DNA from: a virus
DNA length: 50,718 nucleotides
Strand: one strand, 5' to 3'
Virus record (IMG/VR): IMGVR_UViG_3300033153_006571
Location: 1 to 50,718 of that record
This document shows, piece after piece, positions 22,661 to 29,678 of this stretch. The notes under the pieces are model-generated. The model made no database searches and was not told the origin of the DNA. It worked only from the letters and a program-made list of their open reading frames with translations. Made by a program: the position numbers and the translations under genes. Positions within the stretch are counted from its first letter, which is position 1; each line of letters opens with the position of its first letter.

Positions 22661-22720
22661 CTAGCGGTAGGTCGCCACCCTATTTTTGGGCCGGACTCAT
22701 AGCTCCGGCGGGCTGTTGTC
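22661..22720 (-). repeat. Intergenic hairpin repeat, copy 1
   Basis: Minus-strand parts: GCCCGCCGGAGC, then GAGTCCGGCCC, then AGGGTGGCGACCTACCGCT. It overlaps the end of the 66-residue gene. In one frame it runs on into a short protein-like stretch (KEYYKKYWDDVDFKLRHPTK) that has no start codon, a possible gene remnant. Confidence 0.8.
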
Positions 22721-22897
22721 TGCAACTATAGAAAAATATACACTATACTCAGAGTAATGTTTAGTGAATATTTGCGTGCCGTCCTCATTTGTGAAATACT
22801 CACTCCATCCCTCCGCTTTTGCCTCTCGTACTGTTTTAAAAACAGCCTTAATGTTTAAGTTTCCCCTAGGCGTTTTTAAGGTTTTTATAGTTTCCAT
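22697..22897 (-). CDS. Small hypothetical protein, 66 residues
   Basis: ATG at 22897 with AAGGAGG upstream. The product is soluble (KAVFKTVREAKAEGWSEYFT, then TKHYSEYSVYFSIVADNS) with a compact alpha/beta pattern. It ends PPEL inside the hairpin repeat, so the repeat supplies its last codons. No family is recognised. Confidence 0.65.
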   Translation of the reverse strand: METIKTLKTPRGNLNIKAVFKTVREAKAEGWSEYFTNEDGTQIFTKHYSEYSVYFSIVADNSPPEL

Positions 22898-22956
22898 AAC
22901 GACCTCCTTCTTTTTACCTGCCTACTTATATTCGCCGGCAGAGGCGATAATGTTGG

Positions 22957-22986
22957 GGCGCATTTAAGCCTGCGCCGGGGCTTTAT
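22957..22986 (-). repeat. Intergenic hairpin, divergent copy
   Basis: GGCGCA...TGCGCC forms a stem around ATTTAAGCC between two small genes, at the place where other junctions carry the conserved hairpin. Its flanks differ from the other copies. Confidence 0.5.
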
Positions 22987-22998
22987 TGCAACATTGGC

Positions 22999-23154
22999 TC
23001 AATATTGCATTTCAAATTTTTCGGGGTCCCAAACAGGGATTCCGCCTTCTTCTTCCTCAATGTCTATCCCCAGAAGCTCAAAGCACTCTTCTAGGTGCAT
23101 GCTTCTATTTGTCATGATTTCTCCTACAACTTCTCCTTCGTATAATAGTTTCAT
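22999..23154 (-). CDS. Small acidic protein, 51 residues
   Basis: ATG at 23154 with AAAGGAGG upstream. The product is acidic (IDIEEEEGGIPVWDPEKFEM at the end) with a beta-rich start (MKLLYEGEVVGEI). No family is recognised. Its acidity and that of its neighbour fit small inhibitor-type phage proteins, but this is only an impression. Confidence 0.6.
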   Translation of the reverse strand: MKLLYEGEVVGEIMTNRSMHLEECFELLGIDIEEEEGGIPVWDPEKFEMQY

Positions 23155-23208
23155 GATTACCTCCTTTTATTGCACCGTATTTCTATTCCCCCGGTGCGGG
23201 GATAATTT

Positions 23209-23250
23209 TGGCGCGGGACTCGCAGCTCCCGCGGGCTGGGGGGATTTTAG
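23209..23250 (-). repeat. Intergenic hairpin repeat, divergent copy
   Basis: CCCCCCAGCCCGCGGGAGC and GAGTCCCGCGCC keep the stem and the CCCCCCAGCCCGC lead of the conserved element, with compensatory change of CCGGA/TCCGG to CGGGA/TCCCG. This supports selection on RNA structure. Confidence 0.7.
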
Positions 23251-23252
23251 TG

Positions 23253-23402
23253 CTATTCTTCCACCTCCCCAAATTCCATTACCTCCTGGTAGTCGTCAGA
23301 ATCCATTCCTACCAAATCTGACTCCGTATAGACGTATCCGTCCGGAGTCTTAATCCTATTGGGATTACATCCATATTTTTTCAAAAATTCTAAGCCTGTC
23401 AT
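23253..23402 (-). CDS. Small acidic protein, 49 residues
   Basis: ATG at 23402 with GGAGG upstream. The product reads MTGLEFLKKYGCNPNRIKTP and then an acidic half ending EVMEFGEVEE. No family is recognised. It sits between radC and the 51-residue gene, with a hairpin element on each side. Confidence 0.6.
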   Translation of the reverse strand: MTGLEFLKKYGCNPNRIKTPDGYVYTESDLVGMDSDDYQEVMEFGEVEE

Positions 23403-23419
23403 AATTACCTCCATTAATT

Positions 23420-23478
23420 CAGCGGTAGGTCGCCACCCTATTTTTGGGCCGGACTCTCAGCTCCGGCGGGCTGTTGTC
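23420..23478 (-). repeat. Intergenic hairpin repeat, copy 2
   Basis: Nearly identical to copies 1 and 3: the GCCGGA/TCCGGC stem around GCTGAGAG, then AGGGTGGCGACCTACCGCTG, ending at the ribosome binding site of the 49-residue gene. Confidence 0.88.
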
Positions 23479-23516
23479 TTATTATGCTACAAGTGGTTAC
23501 CGCTTGTCAACCGGGG

Positions 23517-24110
23517 CTATAAAAGCCCCTTTTCGGCAAGACTTGTTGACTCCTTAGTGCCAGCGCCAACTATGATATGGTCCATTACCTGTATGCCGAC
23601 AGCTTCAAGGGCTTGTTTAACCCTCCTGGTAGAGCGCACGTCAGCATCAGACGGCCTGGAGATGCCTCCGGGGTGGTTATGCGCCAAAATAACGCTTTTT
23701 GAGTCGTGGTCAAGCGCTGTCTTAACAAGTTCCCGGACGTATACTGGGGCTTCGTTAAGCGTTCCTTCAGCAATTACGACAGTCGCAATTAGCCTGTTTT
23801 GCATGTTCAGCAAGGCCACTTCGTAGCATTCTTTGTCAAACTTGTTATTTAGGCGATTTACAAAATATTCAGCTGCTTTTGAGCTGCTATTCAAAACCGT
23901 TTCCTCCTGCACAAACACAAGCTCATTGAGCTGTGATACAAAGGATTTTAGCACTTCTAATTTCCTAACTTGCATCGGGCTAATTCCTATTGCCTTTGGA
24001 TGCTCCAAAGAAAACTTGATTCCCTTCTCTCTAATTTTTTTGCTGCTTACGCCGATAAGCTCCTCGATTTTATCGGCTAAATCGCTTTTTAATACCTGCT
24101 CGTACTTCAT
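23517..24110 (-). CDS. radC: RadC-family JAMM-domain protein
   Basis: This 197-residue protein has the JAB/JAMM metalloprotease-like motif HNHPGG with Ser and Asp at the expected spacing (AHNHPGGISRPSDAD, about residues 143-157). It lacks the N-terminal helix-hairpin-helix region of full RadC but has a helical N-terminus. RadC-type proteins are frequent in prophages and mobile elements, and their biochemical role is still unclear. I chose ATG 24110 over a TTG six bases upstream because AAGGGGGG lies at good distance. It is the only large gene of the minus-strand block. Confidence 0.88.
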   Translation of the reverse strand: MKYEQVLKSDLADKIEELIGVSSKKIREKGIKFSLEHPKAIGISPMQVRKLEVLKSFVSQLNELVFVQEETVLNSSSKAAEYFVNRLNNKFDKECYEVALLNMQNRLIATVVIAEGTLNEAPVYVRELVKTALDHDSKSVILAHNHPGGISRPSDADVRSTRRVKQALEAVGIQVMDHIIVGAGTKESTSLAEKGLL

Positions 24111-24227
24111 GTCCAACCCCCCTTGATTTTTGAGGCCGCTACATGTATAATGTATTTACAGCGACCTGTGCTGTGCTTACAGTCCCGGCGTTACTTTGGC
24201 GAGTGCTCCGGGACTATCCTATTCTCT

Positions 24228-24407
24228 TTAATATCCATATCTGCTTACATCTTCGATGTAAGTATTGCAGATATCTGCGATATCCTTCTCTCTACGTTGC
24301 ATCTCTTCGTAGAGAGTGTCGCAATGGGAGTCTTCCCACTGTTCCAGGATGTCGATGTATTCGTCGACTTCCTGTTTTATTTTTTTAATTACATTTATTC
24401 TGTTCAT
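24228..24407 (-). CDS. Small helical protein, 59 residues
   Basis: ATG at 24407 with AAAGGAG upstream. The product is charged and helical throughout (INVIKKIKQEVDEYIDILEQ, then RREKDIADICNTYIEDVS). No family is recognised. A stem AGTCCCGG...CCGGGACT (24175-24216) follows it, before radC. Confidence 0.6.
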   Translation of the reverse strand: MNRINVIKKIKQEVDEYIDILEQWEDSHCDTLYEEMQRREKDIADICNTYIEDVSRYGY

Positions 24408-24426
24408 AATTTAATCTCCTTTAATT

Positions 24427-24486
24427 CAGCGATAGGTCGCCACCCTATTTTTGGGCCGGACTCTCAGCTCCGGCGGGCTTGGGGGG
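24427..24486 (-). repeat. Intergenic hairpin repeat, copy 3
   Basis: Nearly identical to copy 2, with one base change (ACCTATCGCTG). It begins eight bases after the stop of the 62-residue gene with CCCCCCAAGCCCGCC and ends at the next ribosome binding site. Confidence 0.88.
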
Positions 24487-24493
24487 ACAACGG

Positions 24494-24682
24494 CTAAAAG
24501 TTCCTGTCTTGCCTCCATAAGTAGGAGGCCGGTACCTTAACCTCCCTTACAATATCTGCATGGTGTGTCATGCAGGCGGGACAGTATATCCGTCCCTTGA
24601 TATATCTAACAATAGCGTTGCCTTTGTGGTCAAAGGCAACCTCTCGGCTGATTCCGTACTTTTCCAATTTCAATAATTTCAT
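24494..24682 (-). CDS. Small CPAC-motif protein, 62 residues
   Basis: ATG at 24682 with AGGAGG upstream. After a basic start it has a beta-rich core and IYCPACMTHHADIV, a Cys pair with two His that may bind zinc. It is the first gene of the minus-strand block, 76 bp after the candidate promoter's -10 box. The function is unknown. Confidence 0.65.
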   Translation of the reverse strand: MKLLKLEKYGISREVAFDHKGNAIVRYIKGRIYCPACMTHHADIVREVKVPASYLWRQDRNF

Positions 24683-24699
24683 AATTACCTCCTCATATC

Positions 24700-24748
24700 T
24701 CAGCGGTAGGTCGCCACCCTATTTTTTTGTGTCGGCGTCCCCGCCGTC
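24700..24748 (-). repeat. Intergenic hairpin repeat, partial copy 4
   Basis: The AGGGTGGCGACCTACCGCTG part is kept just before the first gene. The upstream stem is replaced by a different G+C-rich hairpin (ACGGCGGGGACGCCG). It lies in the untranslated leader. Confidence 0.75.
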
Positions 24749-24757
24749 CACACTAAC

Positions 24758-24787
24758 ATTATAGCACGGGTGGCAACCGTATGTCTA
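24758..24787 (-). promoter_or_regulatory. Promoter of the minus-strand small-gene block
   Basis: On the minus strand TAGACA (24787-24782), an 18-bp spacer and TATAAT (24763-24758) point to the 62-residue gene. Its -35 box abuts the AGGACTATGGTCCT dyad. Confidence 0.6.
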
Positions 24788-24788
24788 T

Positions 24789-24811
24789 AGGACTATGGTC
24801 CTATTTTTTCT
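24789..24811 (+). terminator. AGGAC...GTCCT hairpin with T run
   Basis: AGGACTATGGTCCT followed by ATTTTTTC could end plus-strand transcripts. A related hairpin with the same outer sequence occurs at 49594-49636. Two more AGTCCTAT motifs lie at 24880-24896. The region 24812-24950 otherwise shows no gene. Confidence 0.5.
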
Positions 24812-24952
24812 AAATACCACCAAATCCGCTTGGCTGTAAGAAAAATTTGTGATTTAGTGGTGTGAGTCATGGGACCAAAGTCCTATTAAGTCCTATGTCG
24901 ATTATAAAAAGACTATAAGATTTTTTGGGTTATGAGTGGTATATTTGTTATA

Positions 24953-24983
24953 TAGCGATTGCAACAGCAATTGCTATTTTTTT
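24953..24983 (+). terminator. Rho-independent terminator before the terminase operon
   Basis: TAGCGATTGC and GCAATTGCTA pair with one G-T wobble around AACA and are followed by seven T. It should insulate the terminase genes from transcription entering from the left, or act as an attenuator. Confidence 0.75.
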
Positions 24984-25012
24984 ATGATTTCTTTTGGGTG
25001 GGAGGTGAGACT

Positions 25013-25441
25013 GTGGCAAGAGGCAAACGTACATCAGAGGCAACACGGGAGCAGATAAGAGCGCTCAAGGAGACAAATCCAGAGATGTCTAATAGGGATA
25101 TAGCAAAAATTGTAAATTTGCCTCCGTCGACAGTAGATACACTTATGCCTCAGCTCTTGGATGACGATACTTTTCTGCGACTTCGGGCAGCCAAAAAACA
25201 GGAGCACATTATACAAGCTCACAACATAGCATCTCAATATATGCAACACTTGCAAGAGCCGGACGTCATCGGCAAGGCCTCTGCCCGTGACAGTGCAATA
25301 GTCGCAGGTACCATGATTGACAAGGCGCAACTGTTGGCCGGTGAGCCAACTCAGATACAGGAGAGGCAGGACAGTCTGCCGGAGCTACTACACCAGTACG
25401 CAAGGGCATTGGCAAAATACAAGTCTATGGTGACGGGGTAG
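25013..25441 (+). CDS. Terminase small subunit
   Basis: This 142-residue protein starts with GTG after GGGAGGTGAG; the frame is open upstream but passes through the terminator hairpin. The N-terminal helix-turn-helix (EQIRALKETNPEMSNRDIAK, IVNLPPSTVDTLM) fits pac-site binding, and the C-terminal helices fit oligomerisation. It is less than 1 kb from the large subunit, the usual context. The family assignment rests on this context and the HTH. Confidence 0.65.
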   Translation: MARGKRTSEATREQIRALKETNPEMSNRDIAKIVNLPPSTVDTLMPQLLDDDTFLRLRAAKKQEHIIQAHNIASQYMQHLQEPDVIGKASARDSAIVAGTMIDKAQLLAGEPTQIQERQDSLPELLHQYARALAKYKSMVTG

Positions 25442-25510
25442 GGTTTTTTCATCATATTAATGTAGGGTTTTTTCATCATATGATTAGACAAAATCATCAT
25501 TTTGTATAAT
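25439..25510 (+). promoter_or_regulatory. Direct repeats and dyad ahead of a TATAAT: candidate late control region
   Basis: TAGGGTTTTTTCATCATAT occurs twice (25439-25457 and 25463-25481), 24 bp apart. A perfect dyad ACAAAAT-CATC-ATTTTGT (25488-25505) follows and abuts TATAAT (25505-25510). No good -35 box is seen at 17 bp, which suggests an activator-dependent promoter, or a pac-type binding region beside the terminase genes. Confidence 0.45.
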
Positions 25511-25641
25511 GTTGAGTCCCCGCGTGTTTAATTTGAGGACTCTCCATATCCCCCCCTGTTATATTTCCTCCCTCTTCCACAGCAGGGGTAGGTAAAAGGA
25601 ATCCATTAAGGAATCTATTATCTGCCAGGAGGTAATTTTAT

Positions 25642-25797
25642 ATGAGGCGGGTTCAACAAAAAGAGCTAAGTTTGCCCGAATTAAGAATAAGAGGGGCCAA
25701 ATGGGCAAAAACAAGCTTTAAAAGCTCTTATATCAACAGGTATAGGGATTTTTTATATGTAGTAAATTCTACCACAAAAACCCCTATTTTTGAGTAA
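25642..25797 (+). CDS. Small basic protein, 51 residues
   Basis: ATG after CCAGGAGG opens a 51-residue ORF, basic in the middle (RIRGAKWAKTSFKSSYINRY). Its 3' end overlaps the direct repeats at 25761-25810. No family is recognised. The ribosome binding site is good, but the codons overlap apparent regulatory repeats, so I keep the confidence low. Confidence 0.4.
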   Translation: MRRVQQKELSLPELRIRGAKWAKTSFKSSYINRYRDFLYVVNSTTKTPIFE

Positions 25798-25810
25798 ATT
25801 TTACCACAAA
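25761..25810 (+). repeat. Two iteron-like 18-bp direct repeats
   Basis: AGTAAATTCTACCACAAA (25761-25778) and AGTAAATTTTACCACAAA (25793-25810) differ at one base and are 32 bp apart, directly before the RepL-like gene. Each contains a small dyad (GTAAATTTTAC in the second). They could be an operator or an origin-type binding site for that protein. Confidence 0.6.
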
Positions 25811-25843
25811 TGAGACTTATACAGACAAAAAAGAGGTGCGGTT

Positions 25844-26386
25844 TTGAGTGAAAAGAGAAAAAAAGATTATGTTGTTTGTTCTGAGACCGGAGAAATTGTA
25901 ACTGAAATAAATTCCGGTGATAGGATTTTAAGAAAAAAAAGCATAGATTCTTACAACGAAACTACCGTATGGAAGATGGAGAACTTTTATAAAGGGCATA
26001 CAGGAGAAATTGCAAAATGGAACATAGACCTCTCGCAAACAGAAAAGGCTTTTTTATTTTCTGTTGCTCCGTATATATCTTATGACGATTGTCATCTGCA
26101 GTTTAAAAACAACAGCCGCGATATTGGGACTGAGGATTTTGTTGAAATAACAAACATGAGTCGCAAAACGGTTTATGCGACTATCAAGAGTCTTATTGCC
26201 AAAGATATTCTGTACAAGGGAAGGAACAGCAAATCAAGGCAATATTTTGTAAATCCGTGGTTATTTGCAAAAGGTAGCAGAGTCAACAAGGTATTAAAGA
26301 CAATGTTTAAGAACTATAAAATCCGTGTGCTAAACGATGTAAAATGGGGGGACATAGATTCATCATGCATACTGAAACCGAAATAA
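25844..26386 (+). CDS. RepL-like winged-helix protein
   Basis: This 180-residue protein starts with TTG after AGAGGTG. The C-terminal half is a winged helix (AKWNIDLSQTEKAFLFSVAP, FVEITNMSRKTVYATIKSLI, RQYFVNPWLFAKGSRVNKVL) similar to RepL plasmid/phage replication proteins and related phage regulators. The first 35 residues carry a charged segment with a CSETGEIV motif seen in other RepL-like proteins. Its position between the terminase subunits, with two direct repeats in front, would fit autoregulation, a lytic origin or late regulation. I cannot decide between replication and transcription control. Confidence 0.55.
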   Translation: MSEKRKKDYVVCSETGEIVTEINSGDRILRKKSIDSYNETTVWKMENFYKGHTGEIAKWNIDLSQTEKAFLFSVAPYISYDDCHLQFKNNSRDIGTEDFVEITNMSRKTVYATIKSLIAKDILYKGRNSKSRQYFVNPWLFAKGSRVNKVLKTMFKNYKIRVLNDVKWGDIDSSCILKPK

Positions 26387-27921
26387 AAAAACTTGCGAAA
26401 CACATAGAATCTTTAAAAAAGCAAATAGACCGGCAAATTAACGAAAACCGGATAGAGATATATAATTACGACCAGCCTATCCTTGGAAAAACTCCTAAAA
26501 TACATAAAAAACAAGTAGAGTTTCACAGGGATGCACACAGGATAAAAGCTTTGTTTGGCGGGAATAGGACCGGCAAAACGGTGGGTGGAGCGACAGAAGC
26601 AGTCTTTCATGCAACGGGAAATTGCAGATTCAGAGAACTAGAACCTTCTTCCGGGTGGGTTGTATCACTGTCTAATGAGGTACAGCGTGATGTAGCACAG
26701 AAAGAAATCCTGCACTGGCTGCCAAAGAAGGAAATCAGGGACATAATTATCCGGCATGGGAGGAAGGACGACCCGGAAAATTCGATACTTGACAAAATTA
26801 TACTAAAAAACGGAGAAACAATCGGTTTTAAGAGTTGCGAGCAGGGAAGGGAAAGCTTTCAGGGAACATCAAAGGGCTGGATATGGTTTGACGAGGAACC
26901 TCCGGAAGATATTTACCGAGAATGCAGAATGAGAGTTTTAGACACACAGGGCGATATATGGTTTACCATGACACCGCTCAAGGGCTTGACGTGGATATAC
27001 GATAATATATATCTAAACAAGTCAGATGACCCAAATATAAAATACTGGACAATGGCGTGGGATGATAACCCATGGCTAAGCAAAAATGAAATAAAAGTCC
27101 TTGAAAGTACTATGACAGAAGAAGAAAGGGAAGCAAGACAGTACGGACATTTTGTTGCACTATCAGGGCTTGTGTATAAAGAATTCAGGGACGACATTCA
27201 TGTAATAGAACCTTTTAAAGTGCCTGTAGATTGGTACGACAACATAAGCATAGACCCGGGTTACACAAACCCTTTAAGCTGCCATTTCTATGCAGTAGAC
27301 AATGACGGCAATATATTAGTGATAGCAGAGCATTATGAGGCTGAGAGAACGATAGAATATCATTCAAAAGAAATTAAGAAAATAGCCGATAGCTTGAATT
27401 GGCCTAGAAATGCAAATGGAAAGTTAAGAGCATTAATAGACAGTGCAGCAAACCAAAGGACGGCTGCATCTGAAAAATCTGTTGTTCAGTTATTACATGA
27501 ACATGGAATAGTGTGCAACTCAAAGGTAAACAAGGACGTATGGACAGGTATACAAAGAGTTAAGCAGTATTTAAGGCTGAGAGAGCATCCGGATAAAGAG
27601 GCGTGGCCGAGGGGCAAACCGAAATTATTTATTTTTGCAAACTGTACAAACATGATTAGAGAAATCAAGTCTTACAGATGGATGGAGCCCAAAGAGGGAG
27701 TAAACCCGGAGGAAAGGCCAAAGAAAACTAACGACCATAGTATGGACGAACTGAGGTATTACGCCATGACGAAACCGGACCCATACGAAGGGGCTGAAAC
27801 AGACGGTAGATACAAAGTAGGAGGAAACTATTTTATGTCTGAACTTCTTATGAGAGGACTTAATAAAAGAGAAATATTGTTACTTGAGAAGAAGGGTAAA
27901 ATCAAAATAATAGGAGGATAA
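26365..27921 (+). CDS. terL: Terminase large subunit
   Basis: This 518-residue motor packages DNA into the prohead and cuts it. The ATPase domain has Walker A GGNRTGKT (residues 65-72), Walker B WIWFDEE (172-178) and the coupling motif TMTP (about 201). The nuclease domain has SIDPGYTNP (Asp near 297), RALIDSAANQR (Asp near 359) and DHSMDELRYY (Asp near 478). It resembles the large subunits of headful-packaging podoviruses and siphoviruses. I prefer ATG 26365 to ATG 26344 because only the former has a G-rich site upstream (GGGGGG, about 13 bases). It overlaps the RepL-like gene end by 22 bases. Confidence 0.95.
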   Translation: MHTETEIKKLAKHIESLKKQIDRQINENRIEIYNYDQPILGKTPKIHKKQVEFHRDAHRIKALFGGNRTGKTVGGATEAVFHATGNCRFRELEPSSGWVVSLSNEVQRDVAQKEILHWLPKKEIRDIIIRHGRKDDPENSILDKIILKNGETIGFKSCEQGRESFQGTSKGWIWFDEEPPEDIYRECRMRVLDTQGDIWFTMTPLKGLTWIYDNIYLNKSDDPNIKYWTMAWDDNPWLSKNEIKVLESTMTEEEREARQYGHFVALSGLVYKEFRDDIHVIEPFKVPVDWYDNISIDPGYTNPLSCHFYAVDNDGNILVIAEHYEAERTIEYHSKEIKKIADSLNWPRNANGKLRALIDSAANQRTAASEKSVVQLLHEHGIVCNSKVNKDVWTGIQRVKQYLRLREHPDKEAWPRGKPKLFIFANCTNMIREIKSYRWMEPKEGVNPEERPKKTNDHSMDELRYYAMTKPDPYEGAETDGRYKVGGNYFMSELLMRGLNKREILLLEKKGKIKIIGG

Positions 27922-27922
27922 T

Positions 27923-28093
27923 ATGCCGATAGTATCAAGTTGGTTTGAGGTATTAGACATAACTTTATCTATAACAGCTTTTGCCATATCCATATGGGCG
28001 TTAAGGGTAGGTATTAGTGATAGACAAATCGACATAGACGACTTCAATCAGGATAACCCGAAAAGCAAGGGCAAATATGATAAATTGAGGTGA
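27923..28093 (+). CDS. Small single-pass membrane protein, 56 residues
   Basis: ATG one base after the terL stop, with AGGAGG inside terL. A hydrophobic segment (about residues 10-31) is followed by an acidic then basic tail (DRQIDIDDFNQDNPKSKG). Small membrane proteins after terL occur in several phages; the function is unknown. Confidence 0.6.
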   Translation: MPIVSSWFEVLDITLSITAFAISIWALRVGISDRQIDIDDFNQDNPKSKGKYDKLR

Positions 28094-28097
28094 TTGT

Positions 28098-28229
28098 ATG
28101 CCAAAGAAACTGGAAAAGAAACTGGAAAAGCAGGCAAGAAAAAAAGGATTGAAGGGTAAGCGAAAGAACGCATATATCTATGGAACTATGCGAAAAAAAG
28201 GGTGGAAGCCTAAAAAACGCAAAAAATAA
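28098..28229 (+). CDS. Small Lys-rich protein, 43 residues
   Basis: ATG with GAGGTGATT upstream, four bases after the previous stop. It is extremely basic and contains a KNAYIYGTMRKKGWKPKK core that I have seen in small proteins near phage terminases. It may bind DNA or RNA. Two LEKK copies at the start come from a 12-bp repeat. Confidence 0.6.
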   Translation: MPKKLEKKLEKQARKKGLKGKRKNAYIYGTMRKKGWKPKKRKK

Positions 28230-28245
28230 AAGGAGAATGAGTCCA

Positions 28246-29025
28246 ATGAGACCAAGAATACTATTGCTTGACGAGCCACATTTGAAAGCACGAAATATAA
28301 TGGAGAGTGCGGCGTATTGTGATACTTCATGGCGCGGATACAATGAATGTTGTGGATATGATTATGTTTATACTCAATTCACACCAATTAAAATTGATGT
28401 TCCAGTATTCTGTCCATGCACAGGAGTTGATCACATAAAAGCCCCTAAAGTCATCTACCTTGATGCAGAATGGAAACGCACAGAAGGCCAAAAGGTTACA
28501 TCAACAGCAGAGCATACAATGTGGCTAATGCAAAGCCTAATAAAAAAAATACCTGCTCAACTATACAAAAAACGGCTTGGAATTATAGGATATGGAAGAA
28601 TAGGGATAATGGTAGCAGAAAGAGCAAAAGCTTACGGAATGGATATTTATACGTATGACACTAAAAATGACCCTGTTAAAGATAAACTTTATTATTTACT
28701 TAAAACAAGTGACATAATAAGTATTCATATACCACTTGACGATAATAAAAATTTCATAGGCAAAAAAGAACTTGAAATTATAAAGCCAAATACATTGATT
28801 ATTAACACATCAAGACAACAAGTTCTTGATATAAAAGCATTAATACCATATTTGAAAGATAAAATATTATATTATGCAGATGATTTTAAAAATGAAATTG
28901 ACATTACTCAGTACGGAGCTGCGCAAACCAACCATATTTCCGGAAACTGCAAAGAAGCAAGGGAAGCAACAGACATTTATATTGCAAACAAAATTGTTGA
29001 ATATATAAGAGCCCGAGGAGGCTGA
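28246..29025 (+). CDS. D-2-hydroxyacid dehydrogenase-like NAD-binding protein
   Basis: This 259-residue protein has the NAD-binding Rossmann motif LGIIGYGRIG (residues 111-120) followed by YTYDTKN. Further motifs are SDIISIHIPLDDNKNFIG and LIINTSRQQVLD, all typical of D-isomer-specific 2-hydroxyacid dehydrogenases. It is shorter than usual (about 310-330), because the N-terminal catalytic half is reduced and the C-terminal His region is altered (TNHISGNCKEAREAT). It is the first gene of the sugar cassette and could oxidise or reduce a sugar-acid intermediate. The start at 28246 has AAGGAGA 9-10 bases upstream. Confidence 0.82.
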   Translation: MRPRILLLDEPHLKARNIMESAAYCDTSWRGYNECCGYDYVYTQFTPIKIDVPVFCPCTGVDHIKAPKVIYLDAEWKRTEGQKVTSTAEHTMWLMQSLIKKIPAQLYKKRLGIIGYGRIGIMVAERAKAYGMDIYTYDTKNDPVKDKLYYLLKTSDIISIHIPLDDNKNFIGKKELEIIKPNTLIINTSRQQVLDIKALIPYLKDKILYYADDFKNEIDITQYGAAQTNHISGNCKEAREATDIYIANKIVEYIRARGG

Positions 29026-29030
29026 TGTTA

Positions 29031-29168
29031 ATGAGAAAATGCATAAAGTGCGGGTCTATAAATAATTTAACAACGATAGAAACGGGACCAGGCACATTTG
29101 ATTATGCTTATATATGTAAATCATGCAACGAAAATATTGACAAAGAATTTTATAAAAAAGTTTTTTAA
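29031..29168 (+). CDS. Small zinc-ribbon protein, 45 residues
   Basis: The ATG at 29031 lies nine bases after AGGAGG; an ATG at 29025 overlaps the previous stop but is too close to that site. CIKCG near residue 4 and CKSC near residue 29 form a Cys4 zinc site. Partner and role are unknown. Confidence 0.6.
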   Translation: MRKCIKCGSINNLTTIETGPGTFDYAYICKSCNENIDKEFYKKVF

Positions 29169-29257
29169 TAAATTGCATACCTATATGCATTATATTATTA
29201 ATTTTATTAATAATGCTTTTTAATAAGAGTTAATTAAGAACCCAAGGAGGCCGATAA

Positions 29258-29659
29258 ATGGAAATTAAAGAGGATTTTCTCAAAGAACGTACAAAAAAGC
29301 GAAAAGAGTTTAAAAAATATTTAGGCGAAGCATTGCAAAAACGTAAAGCTATAAGAAAATGTAAAGGCATAAAAATTATATGTGAAGGGCACGCGTATGG
29401 ATGCGGACTTTACGCATGGTATCAATGTAAGCATCTCGATAGCAACTTAAGATGTAAAATAGACAAGAATAATAATTTGTGCGACAAAAACCATAAGTGG
29501 TTTTTGTTTTTCCCTTATTGTCCTTATAAAAGATATATAAAAATAAGGGATCCTATATATGGACGTTATGAAAAGTATTGCAAGGATTCTATATATGGAC
29601 GTTATGAAAAGTATTGCAAAGATAGAGATAAATATAAAAAACTATTAAGGGATATATAA
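29258..29659 (+). CDS. Cys-rich hypothetical protein with a duplicated motif
   Basis: This 133-residue protein has a basic N-terminus, then CEGHAYGCGLYAWYQCKHLD and later CDKNHKW and FPYCPYK, which could bind metal. Near the C-terminus IYGRYEKYCKD occurs twice, encoded by a recent 36-bp tandem duplication (about 29551-29622). No family is recognised. RBS AAGGAGG. Confidence 0.6.
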   Translation: MEIKEDFLKERTKKRKEFKKYLGEALQKRKAIRKCKGIKIICEGHAYGCGLYAWYQCKHLDSNLRCKIDKNNNLCDKNHKWFLFFPYCPYKRYIKIRDPIYGRYEKYCKDSIYGRYEKYCKDRDKYKKLLRDI

Positions 29660-29678
29660 GAACCCAAGGAGGTCAATC

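Noticed and set aside
22764-24764. Several plus-strand ORFs across the small-gene block
   Set aside because: They lie opposite genes with good ribosome binding sites, and are held open by the hairpin repeats; none has a plausible start site or protein-like composition.
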